From Psychrobacter immobilis (lineage in GTDB: Bacteria > Pseudomonadota > Gammaproteobacteria > Pseudomonadales > Moraxellaceae): a stretch of 64,000 bases of DNA. The position numbers and the translations under genes are program-made. The notes below the pieces were generated by a model. That model saw nothing but the letters and a program-made list of their open reading frames with translations, searched no databases and was not told the origin of the DNA. Each line of letters opens with the position of its first letter. Position 1 is the stretch's first letter. Shown here one piece after another: positions 8,480 through 18,238 of this stretch. Where the stretch lies: the NCBI RefSeq assembly GCF_904846175.1, contig NZ_CAJGZM010000004.1:1-64000 (forward strand), given 5' to 3'.

Positions 8480-10177
8480 CTATTCTTGCGGGCTACTATT
8501 ACTTAATAAATCCGTCTCATCTGAGTTTTCAGCAATTTCTTGTTCGACCTTTTCCATCAGCTTTTCGTCAGGACGAGTATCAAGCACCTCATCGGCATTT
8601 TGACCTTGCAAGATATACTTCGCCCGCGCCTTCGCTTGTTTTTTGTCTTGATTCTCAATTGCAGCTTCAGCCGCTTGAACTTCATTAGATGTTTTAGAAT
8701 CGTTAGGAGTTTTAGCAATGTTTGGCGTTACTATTACTTCCGCATGAACTTTATCAGCAGTTTGACTGCTTTGGAAATGCTCAAACGCTTTTTCTACATT
8801 ATGGTTAAAGCGTAACTGATAGATGGGCTCAGGTAAGCTAAAGCCTTCATCCTCCAACGCATGCTTGGTCTCACGAATGGCAATACTACGGGCTTTGGAA
8901 AAATCAGCTTCCAATTGATTGACCCATACTGGAAATTGCAAAATGATATTTGAGTCGCCCACCTCTTTGATAACCGCAGTGACTTTCGGCTTATCTAAGG
9001 CAAAACCTAACTGACATATCGCATCGATACCTACTTTGATGGCAGCAAGTGGGTCATCATTGGCATCGACACCTAATTCAAAGGTAAAACGGCGCTCAGG
9101 ATTTTTGGTGTAATTTAAAATCGTGGCTTTAAAGACTTCAGCATTGGGAATACGTAACTGGTTGCCATCCAAGGTCATTAAAATAGTCGCTCGTGACGTC
9201 AGCCGTACCACAATACCCTCTTGTTTATTAATCAAAATATGATCACGGGCACGAAAGGGTTGACGAATACTGAGCATGAGCGAGGCAATATAGTTCTCAA
9301 TCGTGTCCTTAACCGCAAAACCAACGGCGATACCAATAACGCCTGCGCCGCCAAGTAGCGTGCCCAAGATAGTCTCAGCACCAATCAAACTTAACGCTAA
9401 GATAAGCCCCAAAACGATAAATATAACTTTAACGGTCTGCGCCAATAACTCTGCGACAAAAGGGTTGGGCGTGAGACGTTGCCACATCTTTTGCCGATTA
9501 GACAACCAGCTGCCAAACCAAGTGACCAAGGCAAATAAAATAATTCCTACTAACAATAGCGGCAAAGCTTTAACTAAGTTTTTTGTCTGCGCCTTTAGGT
9601 TTTGATAAACGGTCGACACGTTATCTTGCACATCAAGGGTACGATTGATTCTATCTTCTACCGTCACTACGTCCGTTAAGCGATTGGTTAAATTAATGGC
9701 TTGCTGTGCTTTTTTCTCGTTGGGCGTCTCACCGGTTAAGGTAACAACCCCTTGATTAACGCTAACATGAACCGCTTGCAAACCGTCAATTTCAGAAAAG
9801 ATACCACTGATACGTTGGCGAATATCATTGTCTTTTAATGGTGTGGGAGTGGTTTCGATTTGAGCATTATTGGTGCTTTCACCGCTGATAACGGGTGGCA
9901 GCTCGACTGGCATCGGCGCAGCAGTCTCAGAAGTATTCGGCATAGCAGGTGTGATAGCTAGAGTACTATTTAGCTCATTGGTAGCTTCATTAACAGCCGG
10001 CTGAGCGGCTGAGGCATCATTATCAGCAACCTCTTTCGCTAAGACAGAAGACTCATCTATGCTGATTTTTCCAGCCCCATAAGTGGGCAGGCTTAAAAAG
10101 ATGCTTAATGGCAACAGCAACTGAACGCACGCCTTTATAGTTATGCGTAACTTGCGCTGGTCAAAGTTAGCTGCCAT
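8480..10177 (-). CDS. MscS-family mechanosensitive channel with N-terminal BON domain
   Basis: This 565-residue protein begins with a signal-like hydrophobic segment (residues 10-35) and a low-complexity acidic linker. A BON domain follows at about 120-190 (VHVSVNQGVVTLTGE), probably periplasmic. Three membrane segments lie at roughly 205-300, the last being the MscS pore helix with the pattern GGAGVIGIAVGFAVKDTI. The beta domain and the cytoplasmic cage follow. A long charged C-terminal tail is rich in Asn, Lys and Glu. MscS channels release solutes on osmotic downshock. The ATG at 10177 is preferred because AAAGGA sits just ahead of it and overlaps the alternative ATG at 10183. Confidence 0.9.
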   Translation of the reverse strand: MAANFDQRKLRITIKACVQLLLPLSIFLSLPTYGAGKISIDESSVLAKEVADNDASAAQPAVNEATNELNSTLAITPAMPNTSETAAPMPVELPPVISGESTNNAQIETTPTPLKDNDIRQRISGIFSEIDGLQAVHVSVNQGVVTLTGETPNEKKAQQAINLTNRLTDVVTVEDRINRTLDVQDNVSTVYQNLKAQTKNLVKALPLLLVGIILFALVTWFGSWLSNRQKMWQRLTPNPFVAELLAQTVKVIFIVLGLILALSLIGAETILGTLLGGAGVIGIAVGFAVKDTIENYIASLMLSIRQPFRARDHILINKQEGIVVRLTSRATILMTLDGNQLRIPNAEVFKATILNYTKNPERRFTFELGVDANDDPLAAIKVGIDAICQLGFALDKPKVTAVIKEVGDSNIILQFPVWVNQLEADFSKARSIAIRETKHALEDEGFSLPEPIYQLRFNHNVEKAFEHFQSSQTADKVHAEVIVTPNIAKTPNDSKTSNEVQAAEAAIENQDKKQAKARAKYILQGQNADEVLDTRPDEKLMEKVEQEIAENSDETDLLSNSSPQE

Positions 10178-10257
10178 AAACATCCTTTTCTATTCTAGCT
10201 TTATTCTATAGTCCGTTTAAAATATAAGAGGTACGTTAAAAAATAGCGTTCCAAATA

Positions 10258-10998
10258 TTATTTACCGTCTAGATAAAGCTGCGCCTCACCCAAATCTAAG
10301 GTACCTTCATAGATAGCGCGACCGGTAATGATACCCTCGATACAATCACCATAAGGTTTGAGCAATTCGATATCTTTCATATCGGTCACGCCGCCTGACG
10401 CAATTACAGGTAATCCGCCTTCACGCGCTAAGTTGACCGTCTGCTCAACATTAACGCCTTGCATCATGCCATCACGGTTAATATCGGTATAAACGATTGA
10501 CGATACACCAACATCCGCAAAACGCTTGGCAAGTTCAGTGGCTTTGGTATCAGTGACATTTGCCCAACCGTGCGTCGCTACCATGCCGTCTTTGGCATCG
10601 ATACCGACAATAATATGTCCGGCAAATTCGCGGCAGGCTTCAGCCACAAAATCAGGATCTTCAACGGCTTTGGTGCCGATGATGATATAAGTCAGACCAG
10701 CAGTAATATACTGCTCAATGGTTTTCATATTGCGTACACCGCCGCCAAGCTGAATCGGCAGCTTGGGGAAGGCTTTGGCAATATCATGCACCACTTGCTT
10801 ATGTACTGGAATACCATCAAATGCACCGTTTAAATCGACCAAATGCAAGCGGCGCGCGCCTTCATTGACCCAACGCGCTGCCATCGCAACCGGATCATCA
10901 GAAAATACAGTATCGTCTTCCATACGACCTTGTTTTAAGCGCACACATTTACCATCTTTTAAATCAATAGCAGGGATAATGACAGGGACAGCACACAT
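10258..10998 (-). CDS. hisA: Phosphoribosylformimino-5-aminoimidazole carboxamide ribotide isomerase
   Basis: HisA catalyses the fourth step of histidine synthesis, an Amadori rearrangement that converts ProFAR to PRFAR. From the ATG at 10998 it has 246 residues, matching the usual 245. The (beta-alpha)8 barrel shows [13 protein letters not shown] near the start, with the catalytic Asp, and the phosphate-binding segments IQLGGGVR and VIASGGV. The second catalytic Asp is in [10 protein letters not shown] good AAGGA site lies seven bases upstream of this ATG; longer versions beginning at 11040 lack support. hisF is not adjacent, and hisH and hisB lie 18-20 kb away. Confidence 0.95.
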   Translation of the reverse strand: MCAVPVIIPAIDLKDGKCVRLKQGRMEDDTVFSDDPVAMAARWVNEGARRLHLVDLNGAFDGIPVHKQVVHDIAKAFPKLPIQLGGGVRNMKTIEQYITAGLTYIIIGTKAVEDPDFVAEACREFAGHIIVGIDAKDGMVATHGWANVTDTKATELAKRFADVGVSSIVYTDINRDGMMQGVNVEQTVNLAREGGLPVIASGGVTDMKDIELLKPYGDCIEGIITGRAIYEGTLDLGEAQLYLDGK

Positions 10999-11297
10999 AT
11001 AGCATTCCTTATAAAAACGATATGAATAATAAAAAACCACTCAAAAGTGAAACAAGCGTCAAAAAGCCACTCAAAAGGCGGCTGTACATAAAGTCATTTA
11101 GCATAACAAATTAAAAGAGGTTATTAGGAGAAATTCGTTAAATATTAAAATGACCACATAAAATGAAAGATTGCTTAAAAACTTGGTTAAATAATGGCAA
11201 AAACCGCACAATCATAACCATAAGTTTTAGTACGTGGATTCACTAGCAACATTAGGTAAATTCAATTACCAACTGGCAATTTTAGGTCAGTTTAGCG

Positions 11298-11303
11298 TAT
11301 AAT
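11298..11303 (+). promoter_or_regulatory. Candidate -10 box of the nqr operon
   Basis: A perfect TATAAT lies in GCGTATAATCC. No convincing -35 box sits 16-18 bases upstream; the nearest weak match is CTGGCA at a 19-base spacing. It is the best -10 hexamer on the plus strand in this region. Other start sites closer to nqrA are possible. Confidence 0.35.
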
Positions 11304-11625
11304 CCTAGGTAAATTTGTATTTGTGCGATAAAGCCTAATCGTCTGCTACCTCTAGATGATTTCAATCAGCACAAGGTAAATGCAGCCTAACATTAATAAC
11401 CAGATTAATGCTTGTGCTTATAAATTGCGCTTATCAGGCAATGAAGCTTACCCTGTAATTATAGGTTATTAAACAGCGCTTAGATAATTTTTAGAAAGAT
11501 GGCTTTGACAAGATATGAAAGTCACTTACTTCTCATTTATAATCACTCGAATGAAGAGCGCTGCTTAAATCACACAGATATGACAATTTTTAAGGTTTTA
11601 ATAACCGTATGGTAAAACTGTCTTT

Positions 11626-11662
11626 AATCTCATACTGTCCTTGTTGAGGATGGTATGAGATT
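11626..11662. other. Strong hairpin in the nqr leader
   Basis: A perfect 10-bp inverted repeat (AATCTCATAC with GTATGAGATT) encloses a 17-base segment that can pair three more base pairs (TCC with GGA). No T tract follows directly on either strand, so this is not a standard terminator. It may be a structured leader element or an attenuator-like fold. The function is unknown. Confidence 0.5.
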
Positions 11663-11841
11663 TGAGAGTTTTAGTATACACCTTGGTAGCCAGTCGTCAC
11701 TTTGGTCATTCGAATAAGACATTAACGTGTTGTTAAGGAGTCTAAGGTCAGCGTTAATACTCTTACTTGTAGTTATGATGATGTGTTATGTCTAGAGCAC
11801 TTTTTCACGCCCTTTTCTGGGGTTGATTAAGGACTTTATTG

Positions 11842-11898
11842 ATGACGCTGTTATTCATGCTGCCGATATACCAAACAGGACGTCTGGTATCGTTTTAG
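11842..11898 (+). CDS. Possible 18-codon upstream ORF in the nqr leader
   Basis: ATG at 11842 opens an 18-codon frame, MTLLFMLPIYQTGRLVSF, ending at TAG. It is preceded by a good AAGGA site (11829-11833) at eight bases, much better than the site in front of nqrA itself. It ends 22 bases before nqrA, so its translation could influence nqrA initiation. The hydrophobic N-terminal half is suggestive, but the frame is short and could be chance. Confidence 0.3.
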   Translation: MTLLFMLPIYQTGRLVSF

Positions 11899-11920
11899 AC
11901 TATGGACTAAGTTTTCGCTT

Positions 11921-13273
11921 ATGATTACCATCAAAAAAGGTTTGGATTTACCCATCACTGGTGAACCCTCCCGCGAGATATCTGAGCACAGACCCGCCCA
12001 TGTGGCACTTGTTGGCTATGATTATGTGGGCATGAAGCCCACGATGAATGTCAAAGAAGGCGACATCGTAGCAAAAGGTCAGCCCGTTTTTGAAGACAAA
12101 AAACGAGTCGGCGTTATCTACACTGCTCCTGCTGCTGGTAAGGTAATCGCGATTAACCGCGGTGAGCGTCGTGTGTTTGAAAGTCTTGTGATTGCGGTCG
12201 ACCCAAACGGTGAAGAAGTAGAATTTCAGCGCTACGACTCCCAGCAACTTGCTGACCTAGATCCTGAAGTCGTTGAAACCCAACTGCTTGCCTCTGGTGA
12301 ATGGACAGCGTTCCGTACGCGTCCCTTTAGCCGTGCTCCCGAAATTGGTGCCCGTCCTCACGCTATCTTTGTCACCGCGATGGATACCAATCCATTAGCG
12401 TTTGACCCGATGTTGCTGATTAATGAGCAATTGCAGGCGTTTAATGACGGACTTGCCGTATTATCAACGCTCAGCCCCAAGACCTTTGTCTGCCATCATG
12501 GCGATGCCCAGTTGACGCCAGTTGCCAAAACGGCGGCTAATAATGTCACTGAGTATCATAGCTTTGCCGGTAAACATCCAGCCGGTCTTGCTGGTACGCA
12601 CATTCACTTTTTGCATCCCATCATGCGCGGCGTGACCGTTTGGACAGTTGGCTATCAAGACGTGATTGCCATTGGTAAACTATTTACCACGGGGCGCTTA
12701 TATACGCGCCGCATGCTTAGCCTTGCCGGTCCTGCTGTCAAAAACCCGCACTTAATCGTCACCGAACGTGGTGCTGATATCACGGCATTGACCAACGGTC
12801 AGCTTGAGGCTGGTGAGAACCGTATTATCTCAGGTTCTGTGCTATCAGGTCGTAAAGTGTTTGGCAATACTGCTTATCTTGGTCGCTTTGATAATCAAGT
12901 CAGTGTGCTATCTGAAGGTCGTGAGCGTCCAGCGTTCCATTTCTTAAGCGTCGGTAGCAACCGCTTTTCAAAATTGCCTATCTATATTTCTAAGTTTTTT
13001 GGCAATAAGAAATATAACTTCACAACTACCAGTAATGGCTCACCGCGCGCGATGGTGCCAATTGGCGTTTATGAAGAGGTGATGCCGCAAGACTACCTGC
13101 CAACGCAACTATTACGTGCTTTGATTGTCGAAGACATCATTACGGCAGTAGATTTGGGCGTACTTGAATTGGACGAAGAAGATTTGGCATTATGCACCTT
13201 CGTATCTCCTGGCAAATATGAATTCGGCGATATTTTGCGTGATAACTTAACGCGCATTGAGCTGGAGGGCTAA
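11921..13273 (+). CDS. nqrA: Na+-translocating NADH:quinone reductase subunit A
   Basis: NqrA is a peripheral cytoplasmic subunit of the Na+-NQR respiratory complex, which oxidises NADH, reduces ubiquinone and exports Na+. The 450 residues match the family length. The N-terminus [16 protein letters not shown] and the stretch [12 protein letters not shown] are typical of the family, and a biotinyl-lipoyl-like fold is seen in the first 100 residues. No transmembrane segment is evident. It opens an operon of six genes and is five bases ahead of nqrB. The ribosome site before the ATG is weak, which is unusual for the first gene of a large operon and makes the upstream ORF interesting. Confidence 0.97.
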   Translation: MITIKKGLDLPITGEPSREISEHRPAHVALVGYDYVGMKPTMNVKEGDIVAKGQPVFEDKKRVGVIYTAPAAGKVIAINRGERRVFESLVIAVDPNGEEVEFQRYDSQQLADLDPEVVETQLLASGEWTAFRTRPFSRAPEIGARPHAIFVTAMDTNPLAFDPMLLINEQLQAFNDGLAVLSTLSPKTFVCHHGDAQLTPVAKTAANNVTEYHSFAGKHPAGLAGTHIHFLHPIMRGVTVWTVGYQDVIAIGKLFTTGRLYTRRMLSLAGPAVKNPHLIVTERGADITALTNGQLEAGENRIISGSVLSGRKVFGNTAYLGRFDNQVSVLSEGRERPAFHFLSVGSNRFSKLPIYISKFFGNKKYNFTTTSNGSPRAMVPIGVYEEVMPQDYLPTQLLRALIVEDIITAVDLGVLELDEEDLALCTFVSPGKYEFGDILRDNLTRIELEG

Positions 13274-13278
13274 CCACG

Positions 13279-14514
13279 ATGAAATTTTTACACAATATGT
13301 TCGATCGTATGGAGCCGTCTTTCACCAAGGGTGGCAAACACGAAAAATACTATGCCATCTTTGAGATGTTTGATACGTTTTTGCGTCAACCAAGCTCAAC
13401 GACATACGCATCATCACACGTACGCGACGGTATTGACCTGAAGCGTATTATGATTACCGTTTGGTTATGTACCTTCCCTGCTATGTTTTGGGGTATGTAC
13501 AACATCGGTCATCAAGCATTAACTGCGATTGCAACGCTTGGCTTACAGCCTGACGGCTGGCGCACTGTTATCACCAGTATGGCAGGCTATAACCCAGACA
13601 GTATCTGGGCAAGCTTTGTCTACGGTGCCATGCAATTCTTACCCATTTATCTTGTGACTTTTGGCGTTGGTATTCTCTGTGAGATTATCTTTGCCGTCGT
13701 GCGCGGGCATGAAGTCAACGAAGGTTTCTTTGTCACCTCGGTACTGTTTGCACTCTGTTTACCACCAGATATTCCTTTATGGCAAGTTGCCTTAGGTATT
13801 ATCTTTGGTGTGGTCGTGGCAAAAGAAGTCTTTGGCGGTACCGGTAAAAACTTCCTTAACCCTGCCCTATCAGGTCGTGCTTTCTTATACTTTGCTTATC
13901 CTGCTTATATGTCGGGCGACTCAGTATGGACAGCCGTTGATGGTTTCTCAGGTGCAACGCCCCTTGGTCTTGCCGCGCTTGGCGTCGTCCCACAAGATTT
14001 TGTCGATGTTTACGGCAATGCCATCACCTGGAGTGATGCATTCTTAGGCAACATGCAAGGCAGTATCGGTGAAGTATCGACCCTAGCTATCTTAATGGGT
14101 GCGGTCGTTTTACTTTGGACGCGCATTGCGTCATGGCGCATCATGGCAGGTTGTGTGGTTGGTCTAATTGCTACTTCGCTGGTCTTTAATATGGTCGGCT
14201 CTGAAGACAATATGATGATGAGCCTGCCTTTTTACTGGCACTTAGTCATCGGTGGTTTTGCCTTTGGTGCCGTGTTTATGGCAACTGACCCAGTATCTGC
14301 CGCGCATACCAATAAAGGGCGCTGGGCTTATGGTATTTTGATTGGTTTTATGACCGTATTGATTCGCGTCGTTAACCCCGCTTTCCCAGAAGGTATCATG
14401 CTTGCCATTCTATTCGCCAACTTATTTGCGCCACTATTTGACTATTTTGTGACGCAAGCAAATATCAAGCGTCAAACAGCACGGAGGGTTCGCTATGTCC
14501 AAGCCCAAAAGTAA
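13279..14514 (+). CDS. nqrB: Na+-NQR subunit B
   Basis: This 411-residue integral inner-membrane subunit of Na+-NQR has about ten hydrophobic segments. It binds a covalent FMN on the threonine of the SGAT motif, visible here as [10 protein letters not shown] near residue 220; ApbE attaches this FMN. Riboflavin and Na+ translocation also involve this subunit in the characterised Vibrio enzyme. The motif [20 protein letters not shown] is also typical. The start follows nqrA by five bases, and the end overlaps nqrC by 20 bases, which points to translational coupling. Confidence 0.97.
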   Translation: MKFLHNMFDRMEPSFTKGGKHEKYYAIFEMFDTFLRQPSSTTYASSHVRDGIDLKRIMITVWLCTFPAMFWGMYNIGHQALTAIATLGLQPDGWRTVITSMAGYNPDSIWASFVYGAMQFLPIYLVTFGVGILCEIIFAVVRGHEVNEGFFVTSVLFALCLPPDIPLWQVALGIIFGVVVAKEVFGGTGKNFLNPALSGRAFLYFAYPAYMSGDSVWTAVDGFSGATPLGLAALGVVPQDFVDVYGNAITWSDAFLGNMQGSIGEVSTLAILMGAVVLLWTRIASWRIMAGCVVGLIATSLVFNMVGSEDNMMMSLPFYWHLVIGGFAFGAVFMATDPVSAAHTNKGRWAYGILIGFMTVLIRVVNPAFPEGIMLAILFANLFAPLFDYFVTQANIKRQTARRVRYVQAQK

Positions 14515-15439
14515 TAATGCAAAAACCATCAGTGTGGCGTTGACGCTATGCTTGGTGTGTTCTGTATTGGTCTCAGCCGCTGCTGTTGGTTTAAAGCCAG
14601 CGCAAGTTGAAAACGCGCGCTTAGACCGTAACAAAAACATTTTAGTGGCAGCCGGTATGTTTAACCCTGCTACTGATACCAATGAAGATGTGGCTGAGCG
14701 CTTTAAAGACTTTGAGGTTGAAATTATTGACCTAAATAAAGGCACTTACCTCGATGACGACGCGCTAAAAACCGCTGGTATCCCTGATCGTAATGCTTAC
14801 GATGCCAGTCAAGCGACTAAGAATAAAGCCCTCAGTGAAGACTTAGGCAGTAATGATCCTGCCGGTATCGGTCGCAAGCCTAAATACGCCAAAGTTTATG
14901 TCAAAAATGATGACGCCGGTCAGCCTGAAATGGTGGTCTTACCGATTCAAGGTTATGGACTGTGGGGTACGATTTATGGTTTCTTGACGCTTGAAAGTGA
15001 CATGAATACCATCAAAGGTATCAGTTTCTATGAGCATAAAGAAACCCCAGGTCTAGGCGCTCGTATTGAAGAACCAGAGTGGCGCGCTATGTGGAGCGGC
15101 ATTCACTCTTATGACGAAAACGGTGCGGTAGCAACGGGTGTAACCAAAGCCGGTAATCCAAAAGAGAACTGGGTCGATGGTATCAGTGGCGCAACCTTAA
15201 CTGGTCGCGGCGTCAGTAATATGATTCAGTTTTGGTTGGGTGAGCAAGGCTATAAGCCATACCTAGACCAACTGCGTAAAGAAAGCGGCAAAACACTGGC
15301 AGATAGTGAAGTAAAAACCAGTCAAAGCCCGTATAAAAAGCTGGGTCAAAGCCTAAATCAGCATCAGACTCACAAACAGACGCATCCCGTAACCGAACTG
15401 GTCGCAGTAGTACCAGCAGCACACGGCAAGGAGGCATAA
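14495..15439 (+). CDS. nqrC: Na+-NQR subunit C, with long C-terminal tail
   Basis: NqrC has one N-terminal membrane helix (about residues 10-30) and a periplasmic FMN-binding domain. The flavinylation motif [12 protein letters not shown] lies near residue 230, where ApbE attaches FMN to the second Thr. A GGAGG ribosome site inside nqrB lies seven bases before the ATG. At 314 residues it is longer than the 257 or so of Vibrio NqrC. The extra C-terminal 55 residues are polar, rich in Gln, His and Lys, and probably disordered. Apart from this tail it looks like a normal NqrC. Confidence 0.96.
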   Translation: MSKPKSNNAKTISVALTLCLVCSVLVSAAAVGLKPAQVENARLDRNKNILVAAGMFNPATDTNEDVAERFKDFEVEIIDLNKGTYLDDDALKTAGIPDRNAYDASQATKNKALSEDLGSNDPAGIGRKPKYAKVYVKNDDAGQPEMVVLPIQGYGLWGTIYGFLTLESDMNTIKGISFYEHKETPGLGARIEEPEWRAMWSGIHSYDENGAVATGVTKAGNPKENWVDGISGATLTGRGVSNMIQFWLGEQGYKPYLDQLRKESGKTLADSEVKTSQSPYKKLGQSLNQHQTHKQTHPVTELVAVVPAAHGKEA

Positions 15440-15440
15440 C

Positions 15441-16112
15441 ATGGCTGATACAAAAAGTATTTTAACCTCGCCTATTTTTGATAATAACCCTATTGCGCTA
15501 CAAATCTTAGGTATCTGTTCGGCACTGGCAGTGACCACGAGTGTGGCAAATGCGTTGGTGATGAGTGTGGCGTTGACCTTGGTCACCGCATTTTCAAGCT
15601 TTTTTATCTCTATTATTCGTAAGCAAATTCCAGCCAGTATTCGTATTATTGTACAGATGACGATTATTGCGTCATTGGTTATCGTAGTCGATCAGATCTT
15701 AAAAGCGGTCGCTTATGACGTTAGTAAAGGCTTGTCAGTATTCGTTGGTTTGATTATCACCAACTGTATCGTTATGGGTCGTGCTGAAGCCTTTGCAATG
15801 AGCAATCCGCCAGTACCGAGCTTTTTAGATGGTATTGGTAACGGTCTTGGGTATTCGGCGGTACTGCTATTTGTCGCCAGTATTCGTGAAATTTTAGGTG
15901 CAGGCAGTTGGTTTGGCATCACCCTTTTACAAACTGCGACCGATGGTGGCTGGTACGTACCAAACGGTCTACTGCTACTACCACCGTCAGCGTTCTTTAT
16001 TATCGCCCTGTTTATCGTGATTATCCGTACATGGAAACCAGAACAGGTTGAAGAAGCTGAATTTGTAATGAAGCCGCAATCTAAAGGCATGGCACAAGGA
16101 GGCGGTCACTAA
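15441..16112 (+). CDS. nqrD: Na+-NQR subunit D
   Basis: This 223-residue inner-membrane protein has six or so hydrophobic helices. It is homologous to NqrE and to RnfA/RnfE; the pair NqrD/NqrE holds an iron centre within the membrane in known structures. The conserved stretches [20 protein letters not shown] and GIGNGLGYS are visible. Its AAGGAGG site overlaps the end of nqrC. The stop codon overlaps the nqrE start by one base (TAATG). Confidence 0.97.
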   Translation: MADTKSILTSPIFDNNPIALQILGICSALAVTTSVANALVMSVALTLVTAFSSFFISIIRKQIPASIRIIVQMTIIASLVIVVDQILKAVAYDVSKGLSVFVGLIITNCIVMGRAEAFAMSNPPVPSFLDGIGNGLGYSAVLLFVASIREILGAGSWFGITLLQTATDGGWYVPNGLLLLPPSAFFIIALFIVIIRTWKPEQVEEAEFVMKPQSKGMAQGGGH

Positions 16113-16720
16113 TGGGACATTATGTCAGTTTATTTATAACCTCAGTCTTTATCGAGAATATGGCGCTGGCCTACTTCTTGGGCATGTGTACCTTTTTGGC
16201 AGTATCGAAAAAGGTATCAACCGCTATCGGTCTTGGGGTGGCTGTGGTTGTCGTCATGGCGATTACCGTACCGCTAAACAACCTACTGTTTCAGTTTATC
16301 CTCAAAGATGGTGCACTGGCATGGGCAGGTTTCCCTGATATCGACTTAAGCTTTTTGGGCCTACTCAGTTATATCGGTTTGATTGCCGCTGTGGTACAGA
16401 TTCTAGAGATGTTCTTAGATAAGTTCGTCCCAAGTCTGTATAACGCCTTAGGGATATTCTTACCACTCATTACCGTAAACTGTGCCATTTTAGGTGGCGT
16501 GCTATTTATGGTTGAGCGTGACTATAACTTTGGTGAATCGATGGTATACGGCGTTGGCGCAGGCTTCGGTTGGGCATTGGCGATTACCGCATTGGCGGGT
16601 ATCCGTGAAAAGCTAAAGTACTCAGACATTCCAGCACCGCTGCGTGGTCTTGGCATTACCTTTATCACGGTTGGTCTGATGTCACTTGGCTTTATGTCTT
16701 TCGGCGGTATGTCAATTTAA
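16112..16720 (+). CDS. nqrE: Na+-NQR subunit E
   Basis: This 202-residue polytopic inner-membrane subunit is paralogous to NqrD. The motif [20 protein letters not shown] near residues 15-34 and [13 protein letters not shown] near residue 115 provide the conserved cysteines that bind iron between NqrD and NqrE. The AGGAGG site lies in the last codons of nqrD. It is followed by a 123-base gap with a strong stem-loop before nqrF, the only sizeable gap within the operon. Confidence 0.97.
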   Translation: MGHYVSLFITSVFIENMALAYFLGMCTFLAVSKKVSTAIGLGVAVVVVMAITVPLNNLLFQFILKDGALAWAGFPDIDLSFLGLLSYIGLIAAVVQILEMFLDKFVPSLYNALGIFLPLITVNCAILGGVLFMVERDYNFGESMVYGVGAGFGWALAITALAGIREKLKYSDIPAPLRGLGITFITVGLMSLGFMSFGGMSI

Positions 16721-16775
16721 ACCGCTATGCTTAAAAGCCTATTTAGCGATTTGACCTATTTAATTCATTTATTCG

Positions 16776-16820
16776 GTAGGGGTTCAGGAAAAACGCAATG
16801 ACGTCTTTTCGCACCCCTAC
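16776..16820 (+). other. Stem-loop between nqrE and nqrF
   Basis: The arms GTAGGGGT (16776-16783) and ACCCCTAC (16813-16820) pair perfectly. The intervening bases continue the stem with GAAAA / TTTTC and ACG / CGT around a six-base loop. The whole forms a long hairpin with small internal loops. No T tract follows, so it is unlikely to stop all transcription. It may act in mRNA processing or stability, or tune the amount of NqrF. Confidence 0.65.
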
Positions 16821-16843
16821 TCCATAGATTAAGGATACCTACC

Positions 16844-18079
16844 ATGGATTACGCTACGGCGATTGGTGGCGTTGCTATGTTTACCTTGATCATCATGGGC
16901 CTCGTTGCCATTATTTTGGCGGCGCGCTCAAGACTGGTCAGTTCAGGCGATGTTACTATCCATATCAATGACAATCCCGATAATGACGTCGTGACAGCTG
17001 CAGGCGGTAAACTGCTACAAACACTGGCGAGCGAAGGTATTTTCTTATCTTCAGCCTGTGGTGGTGGTGGTACCTGTGCGCAGTGTCGTTGCCGCGTTAT
17101 TGAAGGGGGCGGTTCTATTCTGCCCACCGAAGAAGGCTATTTTACCCAAGGTGAAATCCGTAACCACATGCGTCTTGCCTGTCAGGTTGCGGTTAAGCAA
17201 GACATGAAAATCGAGATTGACCCTGAGTTTTTTGATGTACAAAAGTGGGAATGTGAAGTTATCTCTAACGATAACGTTGCCACCTTTATTAAAGAATTGG
17301 TGCTTAAAATTCCAGAGGGCGAGGAAGTCAATTTCCGTGCCGGTGGCTATGTACAGTTAGAAGCGCCACCGCATGAAGTGCATTATAAAGACTTTGTGGT
17401 TGACGAAGAATACCGCGAAGACTGGGACAAATTTGGTATCTTCAACTATGTCTCAAAAGTTGATGAGCCAGTGATTCGTGCGTATTCGATGGCCAACTAC
17501 CCTGAAGAAAAAGGCCTTATCAAGTTTAACATCCGTATAGCCAGTCCCCCACCACGTGGCCCTGACGGTATTCCACCCGGCAAAATGTCCTCTTGGGTAT
17601 TTAGCCTAGTGCCTGGCGATAAAGTGACAGTTTCTGGTCCTTATGGTGAGTTCTTTGCCAAGAAGACTGATGCTGAAATGATTTTCGTTGGTGGTGGTGC
17701 GGGTATGGCGCCAATGCGTTCGCACATCTTCGATCAGCTCAAGCGTTTAAACACTGACCGTAAGATTAGCTTTTGGTACGGTGCACGCTCTATTCGTGAG
17801 ATGTTCTACGTTGAAGATTATGACCAACTAGAAGAAGAGTTTGATAACTTTGAGTGGCATGTGGCTTTGTCTGACCCCTTACCAGAAGACAACTGGGAAG
17901 GTCCAACCGGCTTTATCCATAACGTGCTGCTTGAGAATTATCTCAAAGACCATCCAAACCCAGAAGACTGTGAATACTACATGTGTGGGCCACCGATGAT
18001 GAATGCGGCGGTAATCGATATGTTACACAGCTTAGGCGTGGAAGATGAAAACATCATGCTTGATGATTTTGGTGGTTAA
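16844..18079 (+). CDS. nqrF: Na+-NQR subunit F (NADH-oxidising)
   Basis: NqrF is the electron entry point of Na+-NQR: it takes electrons from NADH through FAD to a [2Fe-2S] cluster. One N-terminal membrane helix (about residues 8-27) anchors it. The ferredoxin domain has C72, C78 and C81 in [14 protein letters not shown] and a fourth Cys in MRLACQV. The FAD-binding motif RAYSMANYP is near residue 210, and the NADH-binding [11 protein letters not shown] near residue 285. The C-terminal CGPPMMN motif is typical. The length of 411 matches the family. An AAGGA site lies about nine bases upstream. A terminator follows. Confidence 0.97.
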   Translation: MDYATAIGGVAMFTLIIMGLVAIILAARSRLVSSGDVTIHINDNPDNDVVTAAGGKLLQTLASEGIFLSSACGGGGTCAQCRCRVIEGGGSILPTEEGYFTQGEIRNHMRLACQVAVKQDMKIEIDPEFFDVQKWECEVISNDNVATFIKELVLKIPEGEEVNFRAGGYVQLEAPPHEVHYKDFVVDEEYREDWDKFGIFNYVSKVDEPVIRAYSMANYPEEKGLIKFNIRIASPPPRGPDGIPPGKMSSWVFSLVPGDKVTVSGPYGEFFAKKTDAEMIFVGGGAGMAPMRSHIFDQLKRLNTDRKISFWYGARSIREMFYVEDYDQLEEEFDNFEWHVALSDPLPEDNWEGPTGFIHNVLLENYLKDHPNPEDCEYYMCGPPMMNAAVIDMLHSLGVEDENIMLDDFGG

Positions 18080-18152
18080 GCTGCTTGATTAAATGGAGTA
18101 ATACAACCCTTTATTAAGCAAACACAATTAGCCCGATAATATATGATAAATT

Positions 18153-18179
18153 AAGAGTCTCAATGGAGGCTCTTTTTTT
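18153..18179 (+). terminator. Intrinsic terminator of nqrABCDEF
   Basis: AAGAG-T-CTC pairs with GAG-G-CTCTT (one T-G wobble) around a four-base loop, followed by at least six T residues. It ends the nqr transcript 73 bases after nqrF and separates it from the following SDR gene. Confidence 0.85.
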
Positions 18180-18238
18180 ATGGGCTAAATAAATCAGATG
18201 ATGTGACGAAAAACATCTTCGCAGCAGAAAGGATTCTT

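Larger units (their letters stand above)
10999..11920. other. Long divergent intergenic region between hisA and nqrA
   Basis: This 0.9-kb AT-rich region carries no full-length gene on either strand. It holds the promoters for hisA (minus) and the nqr operon (plus). On the plus strand I see a TATAAT near 11298, a strong hairpin at 11626-11662 and a short upstream ORF at 11842-11898. The motif AGGTAAAT recurs near 11256, 11306 and 11370. If transcription starts near 11305 the nqr leader would be about 600 bases long. Confidence 0.5.

Noticed and set aside
11620..11672. Hairpin in the nqr leader as an intrinsic terminator
   Set aside because: The stem is strong, but only four T residues follow after a gap on the plus strand and none directly on the minus strand.
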